Positions 8,109-17,739 of a DNA stretch of 64,000 bases are shown here, piece by piece. The stretch covers positions 1 to 64,000 of the forward strand of contig CAXAUZ010000010.1 of assembly GCA_963972525.1 (NCBI GenBank), given 5' to 3'. The position numbers and the translations under genes were made by a program. The stretch is from Salinilacustrithrix sp003476595. GTDB taxonomy: Bacteria; Actinomycetota; Acidimicrobiia; Acidimicrobiales; Salinilacustritrichaceae. The notes under the pieces were generated by a model. That model did no database searches, had not been told where the DNA came from, and saw only the letters and a program-made list of their open reading frames with translations. Within the stretch, counting starts at the first letter, position 1; the number at the start of each line of letters is the position of its first letter.

Positions 8109-11100
8109 GGGTCGCACCGGCCGTGCGGGCGGAGGCGGCGACGGTCGTGGTTCGGAGCGCGAGGCGGGAACCGGCGACGGCGAGGGGCCAGAGCAGTGCG
8201 GCGGCGAGCAGGAGCCACCCGGTGAGGGCGATGCGTCGCTGTCCGGCGACGAGGTCGGCCGGGTCGAAGGCGGCGGTGGGTTCGATGGCGCCACGCCCGC
8301 CGGTCCGGACGGCGATGGTCTCGAGGGCGCCGAGCTCGATGTCGCCGGGCACGTACTCGGCGCTGTAGCTGCGGGTGGCCAGCGTGGTGCCGGCGACCGA
8401 CACCGACTCGCCGGCACCGACCGTGGCGCCGACGGCGTAGCTGCCGGCGGCGGACACCTCGACCTCGCCGGTGAAGCGGTCGCCGGCGCTGCGGGTGAGT
8501 CGCACCTCGTCCACCTCGCCGTCGGGGCGCACGACCCGTGCGGTGCCGGTGGCGCCGCCGGGGAAGTCCTCAGCGCCTTCGACCTCGATGCGGAGCACGT
8601 CACCGGTGACCCGGGCCCGGATCAGGCCGGCCTGCTCGCCGGTCGGGTAGGTGTCCTTGACGACGCCGGCCCAGTGGTCGACGAAGCCGGACCAGCTGGA
8701 CCAGAGCTGACCCCAGCGGTCGAGGTCGCTCGTCCAGGACGTGACCCGTCCGAGCCCGACCTGCCAGGAGGCGAGCAGGGGGTCGCCGTCCTCGCCGACA
8801 CGGAGGTGGGTGGTGGCCAGGGGCCGGGCGGTGGTGGCGACGTAGCCCAGGACGGGCGGTGCTTCGGTGAGGCCGGCGACCGGGTCGGCGTTCGAGGTCA
8901 CCTGGGGGACGAAGCGGCCCTCCTGGAGGAAGTCGCGCGAGGCCAGGATCGCCTCGTCGGCGATGATGTCGGGGACCTCCTGCAGGTCTCGTCCGGGGTA
9001 GAACCGGCCGCCACCGGCCTCGGCGATCGCACCGAGCTCGGTGGATGCGCCCTCGCCGGTGGCGACGACGGAGACGGTGATGCCCTCCTCGAGCAGCTCG
9101 ACGGCGTCGTCCTCGAGCCCGTCGAGCTCGCCGGGGTCGGTGAAGCCGTCGGTGAACAGGATGATGTGCTTGAGCGCGGCGTTGGAGTCGCGGAGGGCTT
9201 CGGCGGACGTGCTGAGCGATCGGCTGAGGTCGGTGGTGTCCCCGCTGGGGACGAGCTTGCGGAGCCCGGAGTTGACCACGTCCTGGGCGGGGAGCTGTTG
9301 GAGGTCGATGAGCCAGCGCTCCTGTGTGTCGACGGCGAGGACGCCGACCTCGTCCAGTTCGGACAGGGACTGGATGGCTCGAGCGGCGCCTGCTCGGCTG
9401 ATGTCGGTCTTGTTGACGCCGCCCTCCATGGAGTTGCCGTCCACGATGCCGTTGTTGCCCTCGGCGCAGTGGCAGGCGCCCATGGAGCCGCTGGTGTCGA
9501 TGGCGAGGACCTCGGCGACGGTCTGGCGGCGCTTCGGGTCCAGGATCTCGGATTCGACGGGCAGCAGCGCTTCGAGGTCCGTGCCGCGGTAGCCGCCGAG
9601 CCCGTAGCTCTGGGTTCCGCCGATCGTCACCAGCCCTCGCCCGAGGTCTCGGGTGGCGGCGGTGAGGGCGTAGAGGTGCTCGGGGGCCAAGGTCCGGGCG
9701 TCGACGTCGACGAGCACGGTGGAGGAGATGCCGGCCAGCTCGTCGACCGGGGGGATGTCGGTGACCGGTGTCGTCTGGACGTCGATGCCGGCGGCGCGCA
9801 GGGCGGCGGTGAGCGTGGCGCCGTTGCCGTCGCGACCTTCGACGAGGAGGACGGTGGCGGGGCCCTCGATCTGGGCGGCGCCGAAGGCGACGTCGTTCTG
9901 GGCGATGGTGTCTGCGCCGCTGCTGGCGCGCAGCTGGTAGCGGGCGACGCCGCTGCCCTGCGCGGTGTCGGTGAAGGTCACCTCGTTGGGCCCGGCGGCG
10001 AGCTCCACGGTGCGGCTGTCGATGCGGGTGCCTTCCCGCAGGAGGTCGATGCGGGCGGTGGTGGCCTCGGTCGAGTCGATGGTGCCGGTGATGGTGATCT
10101 GCTCGCCCTCTCGGACCCGGCCCGGGAGCTGGAGGGCGGCGATGGCGACGTCTCGACCACCGGACCGGCCCACGGCGTGGAAGTCCACGGCGATGCCGGC
10201 ATCGGCGAGACGCTCCGCTTCGGCAGCTGTGTCGCCCTGGGTGCTGCGACCGTCCGACACGACGACGATGCGGCGCCGCGCATCGGTCGGTAGGACCGCA
10301 GCGCCGAGTCGCAGCGCGCCGGCCAGGTCGGTTCGGCTGGAGTCGACGCGCACCGCCGGGCGGGTGAGCGGGACCTCCGAGCGGACGGTGGTCTCGAGCT
10401 GGGCGTCGCCGCCGAAGACGACAAGTCCGGCGAGGTCACCGTCGGGCTGCTCGCGCAGCGCATCGTGGACCCACTGGAGCGCGTCCTCCTGACCGCCTCG
10501 GCCGAGGCTGTCCGACGCGTCGAGCACGAAGACGGTGGCGACCCGCTCGGCGCTGCGGTGCACGCCCAGGTCGGCCAGGGCAAGCACCGCCAGCACGACG
10601 ATGGCGGCCCGGGCGACGAGGGCGAGGTGCCACTGCCGCCGTGGGACGCCGAGGCGACGGCGGCTGAGCAACGTCTCGACTGCGACGACGAGCAGCAGGG
10701 GCAGCACGACCCAGGGCAGGAGGGAGCGGGCCGATTCGCCGCCGACGATCGACTCGCCACGCGGTCGTTCCACTTCGGCGATGGCCAGCGACGGTGCCAC
10801 CGCCAGGGCGGATTCCTCGGGCGGCGGGTTGACGGCGACGAGCACGGGGTCGTCGTCGCCGACGGTGACCTCCCAGAACCCGGCGCGGTCGGCGACAGCG
10901 GCACCGGAGCCGACGGGTCGCTCGACGCGGGCTCCGCCGGGCCGCTCGAGCACCGTGGCCCGGTCGACGTCGTGGGGCAACCGGTCGCCCACGGTGCCGG
11001 GAACGCCGATGGAGCCGGGTCCGGCGAGCTCGCGCAGGATTCGGTCGCCGAGGATCGGGAACGACACCTGGACGGGCAGGTTGGACTCGGCGATGGCGAA

Positions 11101-12432
11101 CGTCTGGTACACGAACGGCACCGTCGAGCCGCCCCGTAGGAGCAGGGGTGTGCCCTCGGCCCCGACGAGCTCGGTGGCGAGCGGCGCCTGCACCGCTTGG
11201 CTGGTAGCCACGGCCAGGTCGGTGAGGTCGAGGTCGGCGAGCAGCGGATCCCGGCTGTCGACGAGCGCCACCGCGGGCTGTTCCACGTCGCCGGTGACCG
11301 TCACGTCCGGTGTGCCTCCGGGCGGGGCGATCGCCCAGTACGGCACGTCGATGTCGGCGGGCACCGGGACCCGGTCGAGGACCACGACGTCGGCGTCGGG
11401 AGCGGCGGCCGCGGATGCGACCTGGACGGCGGTCACGCCGGGCAGGGCGTCGAGGAGGATGTCCAGGAACGGGTCACCCGCTCCGATGACGGCGACGGTG
11501 AGGTCCTCGACCGGCGGAGCGGTCGCGTAGCGGTGATCGTCGAGATCGAGTGCGTCCTCACCTTCGAGGAACGCCTCGATCCGTCGGCCCGCCGGCAGGT
11601 CGGCCGCGACCTCCACCACGTCGTCGGGCTCGAGTCGCACCGCTTCGGCGTGGACGGTGCGGCCATCGACGTCGAGGCGCAGGGTCTGGGTAGCCGCAGC
11701 ACCACCGGTGTGGGTGACCGTGGCGACCGCGTGGACGCCCGATCCCCGCGGTTCCACGGTGAGGCTCGTGATCGCCCGGTTGGTGCGCTCCTCGCCGACG
11801 GGCTCGTAGCGGGTGCCGGCGGGAGCCTGGCGCTGCTCGGCGGGTTCGAGTCCGCCGTCGGAGAGCAGCACGAACCCGATCGGGACACCGGGGGTCTCGA
11901 GGCTCCGTGCGAGCGTGAAGGCGCCGATGAGATCGCCACGCCCCTCGCTCGGTTCGATCCGCTCGAGGGCGGCGTCGAAGGCGCTCCGGTCGGCGCTGGC
12001 GCTGAGGGTCACGCGGGCCGTGGTGCCGGCCTCGACGACGCTGGCGAGGCCGCCGTCGGGCAGCTCGTCGAACAACTCGCCCGCGACGCCGGCGGCGAGG
12101 TCGGTCCGGGTGGCCGTGCCCTCTCGGGCTCCCATGGACGCGGAGGCGTCGATGATGAAGACCGTGTGCGCCGAGAGCGGAGTGTCCTCCACGATGACGG
12201 GGCGGGCGGCGGCGAGGGCGAGCAGGACGACGGCGAGCAGCTGGAGGAGGAGCAGGGCGCTGGGCACGAGCCGCTGCCACGGGGTGGCCGCGGCGACGGG
12301 CGACGGCACCTGCTGCCACAGCAACACGGAGCGGACCTCGTGGCGGGCGCGGCGGGGCCGCAGGACGTGGAGCAGCACCACGGGCGCGGCGAGGGTGAGG
12401 AGCCAGAGCGCTGCCGGGTTGGCGAAGCTCAC
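7888..12432 (-). CDS. Giant membrane protein with three VWA domains (BatA-like)
   Basis: A 1514-residue protein starting at GTG 12432, which overlaps the DUF58 stop (GTGA). The N-terminus FANPAALWLLTLAAPVVLLHVL and a second helix near residues 58-78 resemble BatA/aerotolerance proteins. Three metal-binding VWA motifs are visible: DASASMG near residue 95, DASDSLG near 633 and DTSGSMG near 977. Two hydrophobic helices around residues 565-610 separate the first part from the second, and one more helix (LTGWLLLAAALLWPLAVAG) precedes a Pro-rich cytoplasmic tail. It looks like a fusion of a BatA-like protein with a glutamine-amidotransferase-like VWA protein, two types often encoded next to each other. 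VWA proteins of MoxR clusters are thought to act with the MoxR ATPase in assembly or metal-centre maturation. It is the last gene of its operon. Confidence 0.85.
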   Translation of the reverse strand: MSFANPAALWLLTLAAPVVLLHVLRPRRARHEVRSVLLWQQVPSPVAAATPWQRLVPSALLLLQLLAVVLLALAAARPVIVEDTPLSAHTVFIIDASASMGAREGTATRTDLAAGVAGELFDELPDGGLASVVEAGTTARVTLSASADRSAFDAALERIEPSEGRGDLIGAFTLARSLETPGVPIGFVLLSDGGLEPAEQRQAPAGTRYEPVGEERTNRAITSLTVEPRGSGVHAVATVTHTGGAAATQTLRLDVDGRTVHAEAVRLEPDDVVEVAADLPAGRRIEAFLEGEDALDLDDHRYATAPPVEDLTVAVIGAGDPFLDILLDALPGVTAVQVASAAAAPDADVVVLDRVPVPADIDVPYWAIAPPGGTPDVTVTGDVEQPAVALVDSRDPLLADLDLTDLAVATSQAVQAPLATELVGAEGTPLLLRGGSTVPFVYQTFAIAESNLPVQVSFPILGDRILRELAGPGSIGVPGTVGDRLPHDVDRATVLERPGGARVERPVGSGAAVADRAGFWEVTVGDDDPVLVAVNPPPEESALAVAPSLAIAEVERPRGESIVGGESARSLLPWVVLPLLLVVAVETLLSRRRLGVPRRQWHLALVARAAIVVLAVLALADLGVHRSAERVATVFVLDASDSLGRGGQEDALQWVHDALREQPDGDLAGLVVFGGDAQLETTVRSEVPLTRPAVRVDSSRTDLAGALRLGAAVLPTDARRRIVVVSDGRSTQGDTAAEAERLADAGIAVDFHAVGRSGGRDVAIAALQLPGRVREGEQITITGTIDSTEATTARIDLLREGTRIDSRTVELAAGPNEVTFTDTAQGSGVARYQLRASSGADTIAQNDVAFGAAQIEGPATVLLVEGRDGNGATLTAALRAAGIDVQTTPVTDIPPVDELAGISSTVLVDVDARTLAPEHLYALTAATRDLGRGLVTIGGTQSYGLGGYRGTDLEALLPVESEILDPKRRQTVAEVLAIDTSGSMGACHCAEGNNGIVDGNSMEGGVNKTDISRAGAARAIQSLSELDEVGVLAVDTQERWLIDLQQLPAQDVVNSGLRKLVPSGDTTDLSRSLSTSAEALRDSNAALKHIILFTDGFTDPGELDGLEDDAVELLEEGITVSVVATGEGASTELGAIAEAGGGRFYPGRDLQEVPDIIADEAILASRDFLQEGRFVPQVTSNADPVAGLTEAPPVLGYVATTARPLATTHLRVGEDGDPLLASWQVGLGRVTSWTSDLDRWGQLWSSWSGFVDHWAGVVKDTYPTGEQAGLIRARVTGDVLRIEVEGAEDFPGGATGTARVVRPDGEVDEVRLTRSAGDRFTGEVEVSAAGSYAVGATVGAGESVSVAGTTLATRSYSAEYVPGDIELGALETIAVRTGGRGAIEPTAAFDPADLVAGQRRIALTGWLLLAAALLWPLAVAGSRLALRTTTVAASARTAGATLTRRLRAALPDPPGRSTPHRATPKTGDAPPATTPPASVPQAPPPATNPEPEPERPQSTLGSLLDAKRARRDDG

Positions 12433-13286
12433 CGGAGCACCCCCGCGTCGCGCCAGGCAGAGACGAGCAGCGCCTCGAGGTCGTCGGTGTCGAGGACCCG
12501 CACGTATGCAGCACCGACGCTGCGGCAACGTCGGGCGACGTCGTCCGCCCAGCTCTGCGCCAAGGCCTCGTAGTCGCGGCGGGTGGCGGGCGACATCGAC
12601 ACCGCCACCGTCTGGCCCGTCTCCTGGTCGACGAGCTCGAGGTCGCCGGCGAGGGGCGGGTGCAGGGTCTCGGCGGCGAGCACGTGGACCACGACCAGGT
12701 CGGCACCACGCGCCGGCAAGCGGGTGATGCCCTGCTCCCAGTCCGGGGTGAGCAGGTCCGAGAGCAGCACGGTCAGGCCGGCGGGCCCGGGTCGGCCAAG
12801 CAGGTGCCGGGCGGCGCCGACGAAGTCACCGACGCCGGTCGCCTCGAGCGACTCCAGGTGGCGGAACATCGCAGCGGTGGCCCCTCGCCCCCGGAAGGTC
12901 GGCGCCGGCACGTCGAGCGGGAACGTGTGGACGCTCACCCGATCACGGCGGGTGAGGGCAGTGAACCCGATCGCCGATGCGGCCCGGGCCGCCTGGTGCA
13001 GCACCGCACCGGCCATCGACGCGGAGGTGTCGATGAGGAGGCGGACGGTGAGGTCGTCCTCGGCTTCGTACAGGCGGATCAGCAGCCGGTCGAGGCGGGC
13101 AAGGGCGAGGTGGTCGATGCGGCGAAAGTCATCGCCGGGTTGGTACGGCCGGAAGTCGGCGAAGTCGAGGGTGGACCCGTGGTTCGGGGAGCGGTGCTCA
13201 CCGCCGATGGACCCGGCGAGACGCCGGCGGGTGCCCAGCTGGAGCCGCTCGAGGCGCCCGAGGGTCGCCGGGTCGAGGAGGGCCAC
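12429..13286 (-). CDS. DUF58 domain protein (MoxR-associated)
   Basis: A 285-residue protein. GTG 13286 was chosen as it lies 16 bp after the MoxR stop and leads straight into conserved sequence; a longer frame to 13346 would overlap MoxR. The family hallmark is present: DFADFRPYQPGDDFRRIDH near residue 44, followed by LLIDTSASMAG near 86, the VWA-like metal site of DUF58 proteins. These proteins are encoded with MoxR AAA ATPases and VWA membrane proteins and are thought to bridge them. Gene order MoxR-DUF58-VWA is conserved here with overlapping ends. Confidence 0.9.
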   Translation of the reverse strand: MALLDPATLGRLERLQLGTRRRLAGSIGGEHRSPNHGSTLDFADFRPYQPGDDFRRIDHLALARLDRLLIRLYEAEDDLTVRLLIDTSASMAGAVLHQAARAASAIGFTALTRRDRVSVHTFPLDVPAPTFRGRGATAAMFRHLESLEATGVGDFVGAARHLLGRPGPAGLTVLLSDLLTPDWEQGITRLPARGADLVVVHVLAAETLHPPLAGDLELVDQETGQTVAVSMSPATRRDYEALAQSWADDVARRCRSVGAAYVRVLDTDDLEALLVSAWRDAGVLR

Positions 13287-13302
13287 CGTTCGCCGCCGAC
13301 CG

Positions 13303-14303
<1,001 letters not shown>

Positions 14304-14307
<4 letters not shown>

Positions 14308-15908
14308 CGGCTTCCGCCTTCCGTGAGGCGGCCGAAGTACGACCGCACGAGCTCTCGCATCGATGGGGACAGCACCGGATCGTCCAGCGCGGTGGTCACC
14401 CGCTGCCGGAGCGAATCGAGGGCCTGGGACAGCGGGACGAACGCGCTGCCGGTCGTGCTCAGCCCGTCGCCCCGGCCGACCACCTCGCCGGGATCATCAC
14501 CCGTGGGGGTCCCGCCGAGCGCGACCTCGTCGTCGCCGCTGCCCTGCGGATCGAACAGCGACGGCTCGTCGGTGCGGGCTTCCTCGCCGACCGGATCGGC
14601 CCCGGGCGTGCCTTGCGCCGTGCCCTGGCCGCCCTGGCCGGCACCGTTGCCGCCCTGCGCCCCAGCCACCGGTCCCGAGGCACCCCCGCTGGGGTTCTGG
14701 CCACCCTGCCCGCCGTTGCCCTGACCTTGACCGTTGCCTTGGCCCTGCCCCTCGCCTTGGCCCTGGCCGCTCCCATCGCCATCACCGTCCCCGTTCCCCT
14801 CGGCGTCGCCCTGACCTTGGCCCTGACCGTCCCCTTGGAGGGCCCGTCGGGCGCCGTCGACGGTGCCGAGGGCCGAACGACGGCCATCGTCGGCGGCCGC
14901 GTCGGCGGCCGCGGTGCGGTGGGCACGAGCGGCATCGGCAAGTGCGCCGGCCGCTGCGGCGATGTCACCCTCACCCAGAGCTGCTGCAGCCTGGCCGAGG
15001 GCCCCGGCTGCGGCGGGGCTGCCGACGGCTTGGGTCTCGGCGAGGCGCTTGAGCCGTTCGGCCAGATCCGCCTGTGCTCCCTCGTCGAGACCCTCCAACG
15101 CCGCAGCGGCCGCATCGAGCTGGGCAGCAGCCGTGTCCCCGGGCTGCGCACCGGGCAACGGTGTCGCCGCGGTGCTGCGTTCCAGTCCCGACACAGCCGC
15201 CTTCCGGGCCAGGGACTCCGGCGTGAGTCCGGCCTGCAGGGCGGCCTCGGCGCGATCCAGCAGCTCACGGGCCTCGTCGAGGGTGCTGGCCTCGTCGAGG
15301 GCGGCGGCGAGCGCTTCGAGCTCGGCGACGATGGACTCGGCCTCGGCCTCGGGTTCCAGGCGCTCGGCGAGCGCCTCGGCGTCGTCGGCTGCTGCGGCGA
15401 TGGCGGCCTGGTCGGCCGCCCGCTGTCGGCGCACATCGTCCTGGGGGTTGCCCGCGACACCACCGATGAGCGCGAGGGCGCCGAGTGCGCCTCCTGCGAC
15501 GAGGCGGCGCGGTGCCACGCGCAGCGGCAGCGCCCGCCGCAGGTTCGCGCCTGTGGTGAGCGCCTGGGCCCGCTCGTGCACCAGCGCGGCGAAGGGTCCA
15601 TGGTCCGGCTCGATCTCCACGGCGGTCGCGATGCCGTCCCGACTGCCGAGGCCCCGGTCGACGGCGCGGGCGGCGAGGCTGTCCGGCACGCGCAGCACGA
15701 AGGCGGTGATCACCACCGCCACGGCCGCGATGCCAGCGACGGCGACCGCTGCCGTCTCCGGCCACGCCCACGGTCGCACCCGGCCGACGGCGACCAGCAG
15801 CGCCGCTGCACCGGCGACCACCGGCGCGAACCACACCATCGTGGACACGAGCCACAGGCCACGTAGCCGGCGCCGCACGCGGGCCAGGAACGCAGAGAGC
15901 CAGGTCAC
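14304..15908 (-). CDS. Membrane protein with helical and Gly/Gln-rich domains
   Basis: A 534-residue protein starting at GTG 15908 (GTGA overlap with the permease stop). Two transmembrane helices lie near residues 20-75, then a third near 135. Residues about 150-350 are an Ala/Glu-rich, probably coiled-coil region (EALAERLEPEAEAESIVAEL, AADAAADDG). Residues about 355-405 are a low-complexity GQGQ/GNGQ repeat, and the C-terminus ends with SPSMRELVRSYFGRLTEG. The architecture resembles DUF4175-like proteins of Bat-type operons, but I cannot confirm this. It lies between the ABC permease and moxR and is translationally coupled to both. Confidence 0.75.
14690..14840 (-). repeat. Gly/Gln/Asn low-complexity coding repeat
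   Basis: Within the preceding gene, tandem imperfect hexanucleotides (plus strand: CCTTGG and CCCTGA units) encode GQGQGQG, GDGDGDG and GQGNG runs of about 50 residues. It is probably a flexible linker and may vary in length between strains. Confidence 0.7.
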
Positions 15909-16846
15909 CGCTCGGTCTCCGCCGGTGTGTCGAGGCGCCGGGCGGCGATCCCCAGTGCGGCGACTGCCCACAAGGTCAGCATCACCAGCGACGCGATCCA
16001 GAACGGCATGCCGTCCTGACGTCGTGCCACTTCGGGCCCGAAGGCACCGCCGTCGACGGCCACGTCGAAGGCCTGCTGGTCGTTGATCAGCCGGTAGACG
16101 CCGTCGAAGGGGGAGGGCAGCTCGGTGTTGGAGAAGTCGCCCACGACGTCGCTGACAAGCGCCACCGGGTTCGCGAGCAGCAGGGTGTCTGGCGGGTCGG
16201 TCCGGTCAGGACCTCGGGCCTGGTCGACCACCGCGTAGGCGCCGTAGGCGATGAAGGTGCCGACGGTGAGGGCCAGCACGAGCGCATAGCTGAGGACCGT
16301 GGCGGCCTGTACCCGGCGCACGAAGGTCGACACGGCGATGCACAGGGCCGCGAGCAGCAGCCCCGAAACCAGCACGGCGCCGGCCCCGGCGAGGACGTCG
16401 GCGATGCTGATGCCGCCCAGCAGGTAGCCGACCGCGAGCAGCGGCATCGCCACCACCACGAGCAGGCCCAGGAAGACGACGGAGGCGAGGACCTTGCCGA
16501 GCAGGATCCGCCACGGCGTGAGCAGCGTGACCTGCAGCGGGATGAGCGTCTGGCGCTCCCGCTCGCCGGCGATCGCACCGGCCGCCTGCGCCGGCACGAT
16601 GAGGACCATCAACAGGAGCATGGCGAACAGGGTCCACTCGTAGACCCCTCGGCTGATGGCCACCGTGTTGGCAAACCCGGCGAAGCCGAAGCGGTCCTCG
16701 GCGATGTTCTCCGCGCCCAGGTACGCGACGGCGAGGACGCCCCCGTTGAAGGCGAGCCAGAAGGTGATGAGGACCGCGGCGCGCCGCCCGCGCATGCGCG
16801 AGCGCATCTCGCGCACGAGGACCGGGTTCGACAGCAGCGCGGTCAC
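15905..16846 (-). CDS. ABC-2 type transporter permease
   Basis: A 313-residue polytopic membrane protein from GTG 16846, which overlaps the ATPase stop (GTGA). It begins with SNPVLVREMRSRMRGRRAAV, the usual cytoplasmic entry helix of ABC-2 permeases, and has about six hydrophobic helices. Two features fit this family: the conserved GERERQTLIPLQVTLLTPWRI coupling region near residue 95 and a large outer loop near 205-265 before the last helix. The partner ATPase is encoded directly upstream. The substrate is unknown; the setting suggests envelope assembly or export linked to the MoxR/VWA machine. Confidence 0.88.
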   Translation of the reverse strand: MTALLSNPVLVREMRSRMRGRRAAVLITFWLAFNGGVLAVAYLGAENIAEDRFGFAGFANTVAISRGVYEWTLFAMLLLMVLIVPAQAAGAIAGERERQTLIPLQVTLLTPWRILLGKVLASVVFLGLLVVVAMPLLAVGYLLGGISIADVLAGAGAVLVSGLLLAALCIAVSTFVRRVQAATVLSYALVLALTVGTFIAYGAYAVVDQARGPDRTDPPDTLLLANPVALVSDVVGDFSNTELPSPFDGVYRLINDQQAFDVAVDGGAFGPEVARRQDGMPFWIASLVMLTLWAVAALGIAARRLDTPAETER

Positions 16847-17739
16847 TGGACCTCTCCCTGGGTGAGGCGCATGAAGAGGTCCTCGAGGCCCGAGCCCACC
16901 TCGCGGAACTCGATCAGCTCCCGACCCTCCTGGACCAGCCGGCGCAGGAGCGCCTGCTGGCCCACCGTGCCGTCGACGTCGAAGCGCTCGACGGTGCCGT
17001 CGGCGTAGCGGGCCTCGATCTGGCGGCCGCTGCCCAGCTGGTCGCGGATCGCGGTCGGCGGCCCGGAGGCGAGGAGCCGGCCTCGCTCGAGGATGGCGAT
17101 CTCGCTGCACATCTCGGCGAGCTCGGCGAGGATGTGGCTGGAGATGATGATGGTCTTGCCCATGTCCTGCAGCTGGCTGAGCAGCAGGCGCAGCTCGACC
17201 CGGGCTCGTGGGTCGAGTCCGCTCGCCGGTTCGTCGAGCACCAGCAGATCCGGGTCGTTCACCAGCGCACGGGCCAGCGACAGTCTCTGCTTCATGCCCC
17301 GGGAGAGTGAGTTCACCTCGCTGTGGCGCTTGCCGGCCAGGTCGACGAGCTCGAGCAGCGACTCGATCGTGTCCTCGTGGGCGGAGGCGGGCACGCCGAA
17401 GGCGCCGGCGAAGAAGCGCAGGTACTCGTCGACGACCATGTCGTCGTAGACGCCGAGCACGTCGGGCATGTAGCCCATCCGGGCCCGCACTGCACCGGCG
17501 TTGCGGTTCGGCCGCTCGCCGAGCACCTCCACGACACCGGACGTCGGGCGCAGCAACGTTGCGATCATCGCGAACGTCGTCGACTTGCCGGCGCCGTTGG
17601 GTCCGATCAGCCCGAAGATCGATCCCCGGGGCACCTCCAGGTCGATCGAGTCGACGGCCACCAGGTCGCCGTAGCGCTTGGTCACGCTGTGGAGGCGGAC
17701 GGCGGGCGGGGCGGTCGGCGGCGCCATCTGCAGGGTCAT
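16843..17739 (-). CDS. ABC transporter ATP-binding protein
   Basis: A 298-residue ABC ATPase from ATG 17739, overlapping the previous stop (ATGA). Walker A GPNGAGKST is at residues 46-54, the signature LSRGMKQ at 145-151, Walker B LLVLDEP at 165-171, and the switch His in IISSHILAE near 201. The ~80-residue C-terminal extension is common in ABC-2 exporters. It pairs with the following permease gene. The substrate is unknown. Confidence 0.93.
   Translation of the reverse strand: MTLQMAPPTAPPAVRLHSVTKRYGDLVAVDSIDLEVPRGSIFGLIGPNGAGKSTTFAMIATLLRPTSGVVEVLGERPNRNAGAVRARMGYMPDVLGVYDDMVVDEYLRFFAGAFGVPASAHEDTIESLLELVDLAGKRHSEVNSLSRGMKQRLSLARALVNDPDLLVLDEPASGLDPRARVELRLLLSQLQDMGKTIIISSHILAELAEMCSEIAILERGRLLASGPPTAIRDQLGSGRQIEARYADGTVERFDVDGTVGQQALLRRLVQEGRELIEFREVGSGLEDLFMRLTQGEVQ

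Noticed and set aside
7867..10293. 808-codon plus-strand frame
   Set aside because: Antisense to the triple-VWA gene, Gly/Asp-rich and without domain signals.
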